The notes: generated from the letters alone by a model not told the origin. Numbered from the stretch's first letter, positions 1 to 7,710 are shown. The stretch is 35,515 bases of DNA from Mariaggregatimicrobium sp964498785 (GCA_964498785.1 CAZCJL010000068.1:1-35515), one strand, 5' to 3'. A program made the numbers and translations.

Positions 1-36
1 ATACGACATAGCGGCAAGCGCCCATATCTACCATAA

Positions 37-837
37 AATATTGAGAAGATACTAAATATTACTTGTTTCAAAATAAATATTAGCATAATCCTAATTGCAT
101 TATCCGATGGTGGTTTTGCGGAATGCTGGCAAAATCGAGGAAATCATTTTGAAATTGCCGGGCAGTTTTATAATTACGAAAGTGTTAAAAAATGGGAGCA
201 ATTCAGAATTAGTGATCCGTGCGATGATGAAAGTTTGTATCATGCGGCTATTGGATTAAAGGATGGTGATTTTGTCGTATGCTGGGCAAGACATACTTAC
301 GAGGGGGAAGGCGCGTCCAAAGGTATTTGGGGCAAATATTTTCTCAAAGAACCGATTCACATCAATTGACCAATTATTCAACTGATGCAACCCAAAAATG
401 ATGATGGTTTTGATACAACCCGTGTTGTTTTGACATGGCAGCAACCGAGTGCGATCAGAAAATGCTTTTCTTTTGAAATTACTTATGACCTGTACCTTGA
501 TACAAATTACGATTTTTCAAATCCACAAATAATCCCGGGTATTATTGATACAACCTATACATTGACTAACCTGAATCGCGGGCATACATATTTCTGGAAA
601 ATATTGGTAAAAAATATCACTGGCGATAGTCTATGGAGTACTCAGGAGAATTGGAGATTTTACATTGCCCGGGATATCACTGTAAATGAAGCACCGGCTG
701 CTAATTCACCTCCTGATTTCAGGTTATGTAAGAATTATCCGAATCCATTTACTATCATAAAGTATAGCTTGTCGGAACCCAACTATATAACACTAAAACT
801 CTATAATTTAGCTGGTAGAGAAATTCTCAGAAACTAG
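37..837 (+). pseudogene. Broken secreted repeat protein with fibronectin-like domain and NYPNPF tail
   Basis: Frame 1 is open from 37 to a TGA at 367-369 and continues in the same frame from 370 to 837. The first part carries two repeat units of the type DGGFAECWQ / DGDFVVCWARHTYEGEG ending GIWGKYF, typical of secreted multi-repeat proteins of FCB bacteria. The second part looks like an Fn3-like domain (VVLTWQQPS, TYTLTNLNRGHTYFWKI) followed by a sorting-type tail beginning NYPNPF. The tail appears to lack the few residues that usually follow NPF (NPTT or similar), and it stops early at LAGREILRN. The TGA sits where Trp (TGG) would fit. Neighbouring genes also end in TGA and use TGG for Trp, so recoding is unlikely. 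No start codon with a ribosome site is visible, so the gene is also truncated at its 5' end. A 17-codon open tail in frame 2 (2-55) may end an upstream gene. Confidence 0.7.
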
Positions 838-1008
838 AAAGTTGCTTTTGCAAAAATAACGAAGATATATCTTTCAAAAATATAACTAACCACAATTTTC
901 ATTGATTTTAAAAGATATTATTGTAAATTTAAAAGGGGATTTGATGTATTGGAAATAGCCATTAGTTGTGAGTTATTTAAAACAAATTAATGAAATAAAG
1001 GAGAATAT

Positions 1009-1275
1009 ATGTCAAAAGTAGTAACTATAGAGGTTCCGCAGGACTGGATCGAAGGAGTTCCCGAAGAAGATTTGACGCTAAGAGAAATTTTTCGCATGGG
1101 AATTCATGAATATAAGATAAAACGTGCTATTCAGTTGTACAAAGAGGGAGTTGGTTCTTTAGGCTATATCGCAGAAAAAATGCGGTTTCCCAAACAGGAA
1201 TTAATTAAGGAATTTCGGACGAGAAACATAGAACCAGATTTTTCAGAAGCTACTTTGCAAGAGGAACTTGGTTGA
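1009..1275 (+). CDS. UPF0175 family antitoxin-like protein
   Basis: This 88-residue protein fits the small UPF0175 (COG2886) family, whose members are predicted antitoxins often paired with DUF3368 PIN-type toxins. The diagnostic stretch is the middle: an AIQLYKEGVGSLGYIAEKM helix-turn-helix-like segment (residues about 40-58), then PKQELIKEFRTRNI. The N-terminus (VTIEVPQDW) is the usual short strand. Length is normal for the family. The start is supported by AAGGAG at 998-1003, five bases before the ATG. The stop overlaps the start of the next gene (TGATG), so the pair was built as a translationally coupled toxin-antitoxin operon. The gene itself looks intact although its partner is broken. 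Confidence 0.8.
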   Translation: MSKVVTIEVPQDWIEGVPEEDLTLREIFRMGIHEYKIKRAIQLYKEGVGSLGYIAEKMRFPKQELIKEFRTRNIEPDFSEATLQEELG

Positions 1276-1556
1276 TGAGCGAAATTGTGGTTAGCAATTC
1301 TGGTCCTCTGATTGTGTTCTCAAAATTGAATATACTCCATTTACTTGAAGAATATTATGGAGAAATTATTATACCACGATCTGTTTATAATGAAACTGTA
1401 ATCGATGGAATTAGGCACGGTTATGTAGATGCATTTACGCTTCGCTCATTTTTGAATCAATATGATTGGAAAACTCAAGAATTGGCGTTAAATTACGGAC
1501 GTTACAAGATTGGGAAATTGGACGCTCACCGATGCCGAAACCTGTTGAGATTTTAA
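1275..1556 (+). pseudogene. DUF3368 PIN-like toxin, C-terminus replaced by out-of-frame sequence
   Basis: The ATG at 1275 overlaps the UPF0175 stop codon; a TTG at 1272 is possible but less likely. Residues 1-66 match the N-terminal half of DUF3368 (PIN-superfamily nuclease toxins): VVSNSGPLI, then LLEEYYGEIIIPRSVYNE, then GYVDAFTLRSFL. After about position 1473 the family similarity stops, and the remaining codons are an out-of-frame reading of an XRE-type antitoxin tail (next entry). The acidic residues of the C-terminal half of a PIN domain are therefore absent. A recombination or deletion has joined two toxin-antitoxin genes. An active toxin is not expected. Confidence 0.75.
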
Positions 1557-1654
1557 TGAATTTAATGCGTGAAATGCCTGATGTCCGAGAGAAGCTTTTG
1601 TCAGAATCACAAGCACAATCATCGAGATTGCCCGAAGAGAGGGAATTTGCGTGA
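1466..1654 (+). pseudogene. C-terminal fragment of an XRE/HigA-type antitoxin
   Basis: In a frame different from the overlapping DUF3368 fragment, this stretch encodes GVKLRTLQDWEIGR followed by PVEILMNLMREMPDV. This is the recognition-helix region and tail of the XRE-type antitoxins that partner HigB/RelE-like toxins (usual form: GVSxRTLxxWExGR...P...LL.v....P). The N-terminal helix-turn-helix half is missing and the ATG at 1466 is probably a chance codon. The fragment begins right at the break in the DUF3368 gene, so both are halves of one fusion event. It ends in REFA and TGA. No partner toxin gene follows. Confidence 0.6.
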
Positions 1655-1746
1655 GGTTTAGAAAAAGCTTAGACAGAGCACTTATGTCGTCTGGCAAAAT
1701 GGTAATTTCACTCATATAAAGTCTTTAATTGAATCAATGAAAATAG

Positions 1747-1839
1747 GAATTTGCCGACGCAGAAAAGGGAAAAGTTTATACTACAGAAGAAATACGCACG
1801 GAATTGAAAAATAGAAGGGATACACGAAAATCATTATGA
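1747..1839 (+). pseudogene. Possible antitoxin tail fragment
   Basis: A short open stretch reads EFADAEKGKVYTTEEIRTEL. It resembles the C-terminal tail of Phd/RelB-like antitoxins, where a '...A..G.v.tteEvr..l' helix is common. It has no start codon in frame (a TAG lies directly upstream), and its TGA overlaps the ATG of the following lipoprotein gene. It fits the run of toxin-antitoxin debris from 1.0 to 1.8 kb, but 30 codons is too short for a firm call. Confidence 0.3.
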
Positions 1840-2147
1840 AAAAACTTCTCCTTACCGCACTCTCTTTCACCTTACTTCTTTTCTGTTCAAACAAATCAAA
1901 TCAACCCGGATTTGAAGAACGCTTTTTCTCGGAGCAGAGTTTCTGGAATCAGCCGATTGGGGATAATCCTGAAATCGACGCACGGAGTGATGAATGGATT
2001 GCGCTGATGAAGACTGAGCCGAATACGCCCAATATCGGGATTAATGCGTTTCAATGGACGATCCCAATTGATCACTACCGGATTTTGAATCTCGGAGAGA
2101 CGGTAAAACAAGGCGATGCCCGGTTGCTGAAACAGCCTTATTGGTAA
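1836..2147 (+). pseudogene. Truncated lipoprotein, N-terminal part only
   Basis: The 103-residue product starts with a lipoprotein-type signal (MKKLLLTALSFTLLLFC, with Cys 17 as the likely lipidation site), then FFSEQSFWNQPIGDNPEIDARSDEW and NIGINAFQWTIPI. The segment 'FWNQPI...NPEID..SDEWI' resembles the start of much larger (several hundred residue) extracytoplasmic proteins I have seen in environmental genomes; the function of that family is not known to me. Here the reading frame ends after QPYW with TAA. The next gene begins within 75 bases and is unrelated, so the C-terminal part was probably lost by the rearrangement that affects this whole region. It could instead be a genuine small lipoprotein. 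Confidence 0.5.
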
Positions 2148-2174
2148 AAAAGACTTGCAAAATTGGATTTATTT

Positions 2175-2216
2175 GATTATACTCTAAGTAATCAGCAATA
2201 TATTTGGAGTATAGTC
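2175..2216 (+). promoter_or_regulatory. Inverted repeat overlapping the ribosome binding site of the ATPase gene
   Basis: GATTATACTC (2175-2184) and GAGTATAGTC (2207-2216) are inverted copies with 9 of 10 positions matching, 22 bases apart. The right arm overlaps the GGAG at 2206-2209 that serves the ATG at 2219. The arrangement could be an operator for a dimeric regulator or an RNA hairpin that hides the ribosome site. Which one cannot be told from the sequence. Confidence 0.35.
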
Positions 2217-2218
2217 CA

Positions 2219-3430
2219 ATGAAAGATAATCTCATTGCAACGTATCGAAGGTTGCTGCGCGCTACAAATTATGAAACCCATCGCTATCTATTCTATTCAT
2301 TTAATCTGAACAGCCGGTTGACCGGACTGGTTGGTCCCCGGGGGACGGGCAAAACGACGTTGCTTCTTCAATATATCAATGAAAAAATCGAAAATAAAAA
2401 TGAAACAATCTACGTGTCATTGGATAATATTTATTTTACGCAGGCAAATCTGCTCAAATTCGTCGATGATCTGTACGAAATCAACGGCGTCAGAAACATC
2501 TTTCTTGATGAAGTGCACAAATATCCGGGCTGGGATCAGGAGCTCAAAAATTTATATGATTCATATCCCAATATAAATATCGTTTTTTCAGGCAGCTCGA
2601 GCATGGATTTGGTACGGGGAAGTTATGACCTGTCACGAAGAGGCAAACTTTTCCGGCTGGATGGTATGTCTTTTCGGGAGTATCTCGAATTCCGGCTGGG
2701 AATATCTTTGAAAAATTACAGCCTGGATGAGATTCTTTCAAATCCGGAATCAATTATAGAAGAGGTTTCAAGCATCGAAAGATTGAAAGGACACTTTCTC
2801 CAATATCTGGACTCAGGTTATTATCCCTTCCTTTTTGAAGATGAGGAAAATTATCATCAAAAAATAATGAATGTCATTGACAAAACTATTTATGAAGATA
2901 TTGCAAATTTCTACAAATTGAAGACTGAGAATTTGATAAATTTTAGAAAGATGCTTTCGTACCTGGTAACAATTCCTCCGGGGCAATTGAATCGCAACAG
3001 CATCTCGAAGCATATTGGTCTCGATAACAGAACAGTAGATAATTATTTAAATATTTTGAATGAAACCGGGCTGGTGTGTCTCGTCAGAGAGGATAAATCC
3101 GGCAGCAGCTTGCTGAAAGGGACAGAGAAAATATATCTTAACAATTCCAATCTTTATAAAGCAATCATCAATGAAATTGGATTTGAATATAAAATAGGAA
3201 CGATCCGTGAAATTTTCTTCATAAAAATGCTTCAAAACTCCGGCGAAAAAGTGTATTACAGTAAAATTGGTGATTTCAAAGTCAGGGATTTCAATTTTGA
3301 GGTCGGAGGACGCAGCAAAGGGCAGAAGCAAATTAAAGAAAACCTGCAAAATTCGTATCTGGTGAAAGATGATATTTCGTACGCGGCAGGGAATGAGATT
3401 CCGCTCTATCTATTTGGATTTTTGTATTAG
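2219..3430 (+). CDS. AAA_14 / DUF4143 ATPase
   Basis: This 403-residue protein has the layout of the common archaeal/bacterial AAA_14-DUF4143 family. The Walker A motif is GPRGTGKT (39-46), Walker B is IFLDE (94-98) followed by VHKYPGW, and a sensor-1-like FSGSSS lies at 123-128. Next is RRGKLFRLDGMSFREYL and a C-terminal DUF4143 region with a winged-helix-like segment (SKHIGLDNRTVDNYLNIL). The length is normal and no frame breaks are visible. The ATG at 2219 is preferred over an in-frame TTG at 2204 because GGAG lies nine bases upstream of the ATG. The biological role of this family is poorly defined; members are spread by transfer and often lie in accessory regions, as here. A small inverted repeat over its ribosome site suggests local control. 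Confidence 0.9.
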   Translation: MKDNLIATYRRLLRATNYETHRYLFYSFNLNSRLTGLVGPRGTGKTTLLLQYINEKIENKNETIYVSLDNIYFTQANLLKFVDDLYEINGVRNIFLDEVHKYPGWDQELKNLYDSYPNINIVFSGSSSMDLVRGSYDLSRRGKLFRLDGMSFREYLEFRLGISLKNYSLDEILSNPESIIEEVSSIERLKGHFLQYLDSGYYPFLFEDEENYHQKIMNVIDKTIYEDIANFYKLKTENLINFRKMLSYLVTIPPGQLNRNSISKHIGLDNRTVDNYLNILNETGLVCLVREDKSGSSLLKGTEKIYLNNSNLYKAIINEIGFEYKIGTIREIFFIKMLQNSGEKVYYSKIGDFKVRDFNFEVGGRSKGQKQIKENLQNSYLVKDDISYAAGNEIPLYLFGFLY

Positions 3431-3436
3431 TACCAA

Positions 3437-3457
3437 CTCTTACCACATGCGTAAGAG
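3437..3457 (+). terminator. Weak stem-loop after the ATPase gene
   Basis: CTCTTAC and GTAAGAG form a perfect 7-bp stem around a 7-base loop seven bases after the ATPase stop codon. Only a poor T-rich tail follows (TTCTTTT further on), so it is at best a weak intrinsic terminator. The rest of 3458-3700 shows no gene or other clear signal. Confidence 0.3.
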
Positions 3458-3700
3458 CAGATAAATTCTTTTGGACTTACCTAAGTACCGACACCACTAT
3501 CATAACCAACCAAAAATTTCTGCTATTACGTACCACATCTCTATACAATAAATTAACGACACATTCGCATAACCCATTTGGGTTAATTTTTATAGCTTTC
3601 GTAAAAACCGCAACAAAGAATCTGCGGAATCGTATGTTGTACTGTAACAATAAGTCAAAGGGTAAATGAATAAACGATGTTTTTGGAGGTAAATTTAACG

Positions 3701-4813
3701 ATGAGAATTCTTCTATGTGTATTTTTGCTTCTTAGCAGCAGCTTCGTCAACGGTGAAACCATAGATGATTTCATATATAAAGCTGAAACATTTCGTCATG
3801 AGCAAAATCTTGAAAATGCAATCGAGTTGATGAAAGAAGCTGTAAAAATTTATCCGAATGAACCGGAAACTTGCAGTTTTCTCGGATATTATCTGGGGAT
3901 TCAATCTTTTAGTGAACAAGACAATCACTTATTTGATGTATCGGCAGAATTATTGAATAAAGCCATTCAGTCTGATCCGCTGAATCCGATTATCAGGTAT
4001 CACCGCGGGGTTACACTTATTCGCTGCGGTACAATTTCCGAGCATTTTAATCAAGGTATTTATGATCTGAAGCTCTTTCTGAATTTATATCCAACTCATT
4101 CAGAAAGGCTTTGCTATGAATTCGTATTGGAATCCTACAGCTATCTTGCTGAAGCGTACTTGAAATGCGAAAACCATCATCAGGCAATTCTGGTGTGGGA
4201 AAAAATAATTGCGCTTTCTCCGGATTCTCCGCAAGCAATACAGGCAGAACAAAAAATTAACCAAATCGAGCTTGGGCAGAGCTATATCACAGTACCGGTT
4301 TCCGCAATTAAGCTGGGATATATTGCAGCTCTTAAAGATCATCTTAGCAAAAATCCCAATGATGTGAATACACTGGTCGAATTAAGCGAAGCCTATTTTC
4401 ATTTGACAAAGTACGAGGCTGCAAAAAAATTATGTCAAAAAGCGCTTGAACTGGATGACAAAAACAGCAAAGCAATTAAGCTTTCTGTAATGGCGGCTTT
4501 AAGGGACGGGGATTCAACTTTGCATAAAAATTCCGGAAATTTTTATGCCGCTCTCAGCAAGCTGGATTGTGCTTTAAAAAATGCGCCCTCGGATAAAGAG
4601 TTAAGACTGATTCGAGGGATGCTGCTTACTGAAACAACACACAATACAAAAAGATTACAACAGGCATTTAAAGACTTAAATTACATTTTGGACAGTCTTG
4701 CACCGGAATGCCTGAAAAAACAAGCACTTTACTGGTTAGAAATCACTCATCAAAAAATGTTAATCACTTCATGGGACGATAATTTATCGGTCAACAAGTT
4801 ACCCAAGATGTAA
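3701..4813 (+). CDS. Exported tetratricopeptide-repeat protein
   Basis: The 370-residue product has an N-terminal signal sequence (MRILLCVFLLLSSSFVNG, cleavage likely before ETIDDF) and then helical TPR units. The clearest are LENAIELMKEAVKIYPNEPE, then SAELLNKAIQSDPLNPI, HQAILVWEKIIALSPDSP and YEAAKKLCQKALELDDKN. It is probably a periplasmic or envelope scaffold; no catalytic motif is seen. The start at 3701 is chosen over an in-frame ATG at 3677 because GGAGGT lies at 3685-3690 and the signal peptide then begins at residue 1. It is the last plus-strand gene and converges on the response-regulator gene, with a shared terminator between them. The substrate or partner is unknown. Confidence 0.85.
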   Translation: MRILLCVFLLLSSSFVNGETIDDFIYKAETFRHEQNLENAIELMKEAVKIYPNEPETCSFLGYYLGIQSFSEQDNHLFDVSAELLNKAIQSDPLNPIIRYHRGVTLIRCGTISEHFNQGIYDLKLFLNLYPTHSERLCYEFVLESYSYLAEAYLKCENHHQAILVWEKIIALSPDSPQAIQAEQKINQIELGQSYITVPVSAIKLGYIAALKDHLSKNPNDVNTLVELSEAYFHLTKYEAAKKLCQKALELDDKNSKAIKLSVMAALRDGDSTLHKNSGNFYAALSKLDCALKNAPSDKELRLIRGMLLTETTHNTKRLQQAFKDLNYILDSLAPECLKKQALYWLEITHQKMLITSWDDNLSVNKLPKM

Positions 4814-4860
4814 AAATTAGCCGAACAGAGATACAATTGTAATACTCACTTACCGAACTC

Positions 4861-4892
4861 AAAAGCCCCGTCGTAATATGACGGGGCTTTTT
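4861..4892. terminator. Strong bidirectional intrinsic terminator
   Basis: AAAAGCCCCGTC and GACGGGGCTTTT pair perfectly around a 7-base loop, with a T-run on the plus side and an A-run on the minus side. It lies between two convergent genes (TPR gene ending 4813, response regulator ending 4927) and should stop transcription from both. Confidence 0.9.
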
Positions 4893-4926
4893 ATTTAAGG
4901 AGAAATATTAATGAAAGGATAAAATT

Positions 4927-5880
4927 TTAGTCAAAAAGCGTTTGGTCGATTCTTTCTAATCCTATTTCCAGCATCGACAGAATTTCAATTTCATTGAATC
5001 CATCTTCCGGGAAGCTGGCCAGTTTTATTTCCAGATTAAAATCCGGATTCATTCGCAGCAAAAAATCTCTGATATGCTCTCCCAATATCTTTCCCATACT
5101 TAAATGTATTTTAGGCAATAAAAACAGAATAGTATAATTCTTCTTATAACTGGCGTAATCTGATTTACGTAAAAATTTTCTAATCACAAGCAGTATATTT
5201 TTAAACAAATTATTAGAATTATGCATCTTGATCTTTTGACTAATCTGTTTAAAATTATTAATATGAATTGACATAACAGTTACGTTATATTTCGCCGAGC
5301 GGGCTTTTTCAATTTCCAATGCAATACATTTTTCAAATTCTGTTGGTTCAACAAAATTGATTTTTGCTTCTGCAAAGATTTCCTTAATGGCTTTATTGTG
5401 TAACGGAACCGAATCTACAACTTGAATTTCACCAAAACGCCCTTCTTTGTTCTCAGTTGTTTTCTTATCTGCGGCAGATTCACTTACTTGTTGATTTCCC
5501 CATTTATCTACCAGGGTCAGGATATTCCGAACTCGAAACAGTAATTCATTTTTTTGAAACGGTTTCGTTAAATAGTCAATCGCGCCGAGCTTCAACGCAG
5601 CCAGCTTTGTATCGACATCATGTTTTCCTGTTAAAATAATAATCGGAATTTTTACGCATATTTCACTTTGCCTGGTCATTTTCAGCGCCGCAATACCATC
5701 TATATCTGGCATTGACAAATCCATGAGAATTAGATCAGGCACATTTTCTTCAATCCGTTGGATTATATCGGTGGCCGAATCCAAACCAATGATGTGATAT
5801 CCTTGTTTCTCAAAAAGAAGCGTTAAAAGATGACGTGTATTTGCTTCATCGTCTACAATCAATATCTTTTTATCATTCAT
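4927..5880 (-). CDS. Response regulator with degenerate GGDEF-like output domain
   Basis: This 317-residue protein starts with a receiver domain (1-122). The acidic pocket is D10 D11, the phosphoacceptor is D54 (LILMDLSMPD), T84 sits in IILTG and K106 in LTKPF, so phosphorylation should work. After a linker, residues about 165-317 keep the scaffold of a diguanylate cyclase domain: SIHINNFKQISQKI corresponds to the 'DxDxFKxxN' strand-helix. RKSDYASYKKNYTILFLLP takes the place of 'R.sD...RyGGDEF.ill'. The GG(D/E)EF signature is gone (KKNYT), so it should neither make nor canonically bind c-di-GMP at that site. It lies 40 bases after the PilP-like gene on the same strand and is probably the last gene of that operon, which suggests control of pilus-like assembly or motility. 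No histidine kinase is in the window. Confidence 0.88.
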   Translation of the reverse strand: MNDKKILIVDDEANTRHLLTLLFEKQGYHIIGLDSATDIIQRIEENVPDLILMDLSMPDIDGIAALKMTRQSEICVKIPIIILTGKHDVDTKLAALKLGAIDYLTKPFQKNELLFRVRNILTLVDKWGNQQVSESAADKKTTENKEGRFGEIQVVDSVPLHNKAIKEIFAEAKINFVEPTEFEKCIALEIEKARSAKYNVTVMSIHINNFKQISQKIKMHNSNNLFKNILLVIRKFLRKSDYASYKKNYTILFLLPKIHLSMGKILGEHIRDFLLRMNPDFNLEIKLASFPEDGFNEIEILSMLEIGLERIDQTLFD

Positions 5881-5920
5881 TTTTGACCGCGTCCCATTAA
5901 ATTCGAATCATTTCGTTCTC

Positions 5921-6370
5921 TTACCAATTTTCTTTTTCAATAGCTAACAGGAGGCACGGTAATCCATCTTTTTCAAGCACTACAATGGTCTCTCCGATAT
6001 AAAGAATCTTCATATCCCAGAAAAATTCACCTTTTTGAAATTTCTGCTCATTAATATGAGCAATTCGAGCACCATCCTGCCAAAATGTGTTTCTCAATAC
6101 AGGGCGAAGAAGAAATTTTCGATCTGTTAAATTCTCCTCCTTTTTTTCATGGAGGTGATACATTGGAATAAAAGGATTGCGGCGCCATTTCACTGATTTC
6201 ATTAATTCGTTAAAGGATATTTTCATTTCGGTCAGAACAACAACAGAATCGGATTCCCGGGGATTGTTTGTTCCGGTTTTGGATTGCGTATTTTCTATAT
6301 TTCTATTTTGTATATTCAGCAGTACAACCGGAATCAATAGAAAACCGAATTTTTTGATAAATCGCTCCAC
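5921..6370 (-). CDS. PilP-like pilus/secretion assembly protein
   Basis: The 149-residue product has an N-terminal membrane anchor (FGFLLIPVVLLNI). After a low-complexity linker comes WRRNPFIPMY, the RNPF element common at the start of PilP/GspC-type homology regions. The C-terminal part DGARIAHIN...GEFFWDMKILYIGETIVVLEKDG reads like the small beta domain of PilP, with its 'aiin...v..Gd...g.kV..I....v.l...g' pattern. PilP normally links the PilN/PilO pair to the secretin. The start is GTG at 6370 with GAGGAG just upstream. It begins 14 bases after the PilO-like gene. The assignment rests on pattern and gene order and the sequence is divergent; no secretin gene is in the window. Confidence 0.6.
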   Translation of the reverse strand: MERFIKKFGFLLIPVVLLNIQNRNIENTQSKTGTNNPRESDSVVVLTEMKISFNELMKSVKWRRNPFIPMYHLHEKKEENLTDRKFLLRPVLRNTFWQDGARIAHINEQKFQKGEFFWDMKILYIGETIVVLEKDGLPCLLLAIEKENW

Positions 6371-6384
6371 TGCTTTCTCCTCAA

Positions 6385-6915
6385 TTATCTTGGTAAAAAA
6401 ACCATACCACTAACAACAGCAGTTACCGTTTCGAAATTTCCATCTGGCTCAATATTAAGCCTGCTTATCATTAATAGCGAATACTGCTGCTCCAATCTCA
6501 CAAGAAATTCGGCTACATCACTAAATTGCGCCTTTATTTCCGCCTCAAACGGTAAAAAATTCATATTCGAGTTATTACTCACGTTCAAAAAAGTTATCCT
6601 GCAATTTTGACTATCAACATCCATTGTTGAATCAAATAATTGCATTTTAATAATCTGTTCAAGCTTTTTTATTTTGAATTGAGAGGAACAAACAGCATCA
6701 ATATCTTTCAAATTATCGTTTTGCTGACGAACGTTCATATATCGTGAAAATGACGCCATAAGCTCTTTTTCTTTTGCAACTAATTTTTGCTTTAACTTTT
6801 TTGTATTCTGATAAGATTTATTGAACATGGATATATAAAACAACAACAATCCGGTAGTAATCAAAATTCTGATAATGAGTTTCATCTTTAAATGATTTCT
6901 CACTCTTTTCACCAT
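6385..6915 (-). CDS. PilO-like inner-membrane assembly protein
   Basis: The 176-residue protein has a short cytoplasmic start, one transmembrane helix (about residues 12-30, IIRILITTGLLLFYISMF) and then a coiled-coil-like stretch (KKLKQKLVAKEKELMASF). The C-terminal ferredoxin-like half includes FEAEIKAQFSDVAEFLVRLEQ, a pattern used by PilO and GspM. PilO pairs with PilN in the alignment complex of type IV pili. The ATG at 6915 overlaps the PilN-like stop by 7 bases, so the two are translationally coupled. The size is a little short for PilO (about 200). Confidence comes from the joined pattern of three consecutive genes rather than from any single motif. Confidence 0.65.
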   Translation of the reverse strand: MVKRVRNHLKMKLIIRILITTGLLLFYISMFNKSYQNTKKLKQKLVAKEKELMASFSRYMNVRQQNDNLKDIDAVCSSQFKIKKLEQIIKMQLFDSTMDVDSQNCRITFLNVSNNSNMNFLPFEAEIKAQFSDVAEFLVRLEQQYSLLMISRLNIEPDGNFETVTAVVSGMVFLPR

Positions 6916-7481
6916 TGAACTAAGTCACATTTAATTGTAAATTGCCATGCAAAATCGATATTGCAATTTTCCTTAACAAAGATATTTTGAAAAATCCCGC
7001 TATTCATAAGCATTTCAGCAAAAACTTCTGCAGATTCTGAAGATGCGGACCGGCCATGTATCTCAGCATGATATTGCTTTTGTGTTTTAAAACCCGTTCT
7101 TGTGCTAATTTTTAACAAGATGGGTTCCGGTTTTTTTTCCTTGATAGTAAATTTTTTCAGCCAAATAGTCTGTGGCATATTGTGAATAATAGCAGCTAAT
7201 ATTTCCGACAACTTCATCTGGTGTAAATTAATCAGATTACATTTTTTCATGCTCCTGCGACCATCATGATATCTTACATTTTCCTTACGCAAAACCGACG
7301 CTTCCTTATCCATAAGATTGATCAACGCCTGGCATTCTGATATTTTAATTTGATATTTTGCTCGCTTTTCGCTTACAGAAACATTTAAAAACTTTAGCCC
7401 AATCACGATCGAAAACGTCAATCCAATGCAAATAATGCTCGTGATTGTTTTTCTTCTGAATATCACAAAAATACCTCTCAT
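6909..7481 (-). CDS. PilN-like inner-membrane assembly protein
   Basis: The 190-residue protein has a single N-terminal membrane helix (about 12-30, ITSIICIGLTFSIVIGLKF), a heptad-like stretch (KYQIKISECQALINLMDKEASVL) and a C-terminal domain. The motif LSEILAAIIHNMPQTIWLKKF matches the PilN 'l..ia..lP..vwL..l' signature, and YHAEIHGRSASSESAEVFAEML matches its 'i.G.a.s...va.f...L' part. PilN normally binds PilM; no PilM gene precedes it here. The ATG at 7481 overlaps the stop of a tiny upstream reading frame by four bases. Transcription runs on into the PilO-like, PilP-like and regulator genes. Confidence 0.7.
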   Translation of the reverse strand: MRGIFVIFRRKTITSIICIGLTFSIVIGLKFLNVSVSEKRAKYQIKISECQALINLMDKEASVLRKENVRYHDGRRSMKKCNLINLHQMKLSEILAAIIHNMPQTIWLKKFTIKEKKPEPILLKISTRTGFKTQKQYHAEIHGRSASSESAEVFAEMLMNSGIFQNIFVKENCNIDFAWQFTIKCDLVQW

Positions 7482-7615
7482 TTAAAATTTCTTCGATACA
7501 ACAGTTTTTCCTTTTCAGAACAACATGCAATCTGTTTTTGAAAAGCAATATCATGGTTTTTCCGGGTGATATTTCTTCTGTTAATAATATACACGGACAT
7601 TATTGTTATCGTCAT
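7478..7615 (-). CDS. Small putative membrane protein coupled to the PilN-like gene
   Basis: A 45-residue frame (ATG at 7615) ends in TGA that overlaps the PilN-like ATG in the classic ATGA form. It reads MTITIMSVYIINRRNITRK and then a charged tail ending YRRNFK. The frame stays open further upstream to TAA near 7692 and there encodes more hydrophobic residues (NLILIFQCVMTITIMSVYII), so a TTG start at 7639 would give a 53-residue protein with one full transmembrane helix. No convincing ribosome site is visible for either start. It could be a real bitopic peptide, a remnant of an upstream pilus gene such as pilM, or chance. Confidence 0.35.
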   Translation of the reverse strand: MTITIMSVYIINRRNITRKNHDIAFQKQIACCSEKEKLLYRRNFK

Positions 7616-7710
7616 GACACATTGAAAAATTAATATCAAATTGGAGACTTTTTTAGAAATGACGGATATTGGTCTTTTATGGTATTACGAGGATTTTACA
7701 GGGTTAACTT

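Noticed and set aside
367..369. TGA read as an amino acid (code change or selenocysteine)
   Set aside because: Other genes here use TGA as a normal stop (UPF0175, PilN-like) and TGG for Trp, and no selenocysteine-type hairpin follows; decay of the gene is simpler.
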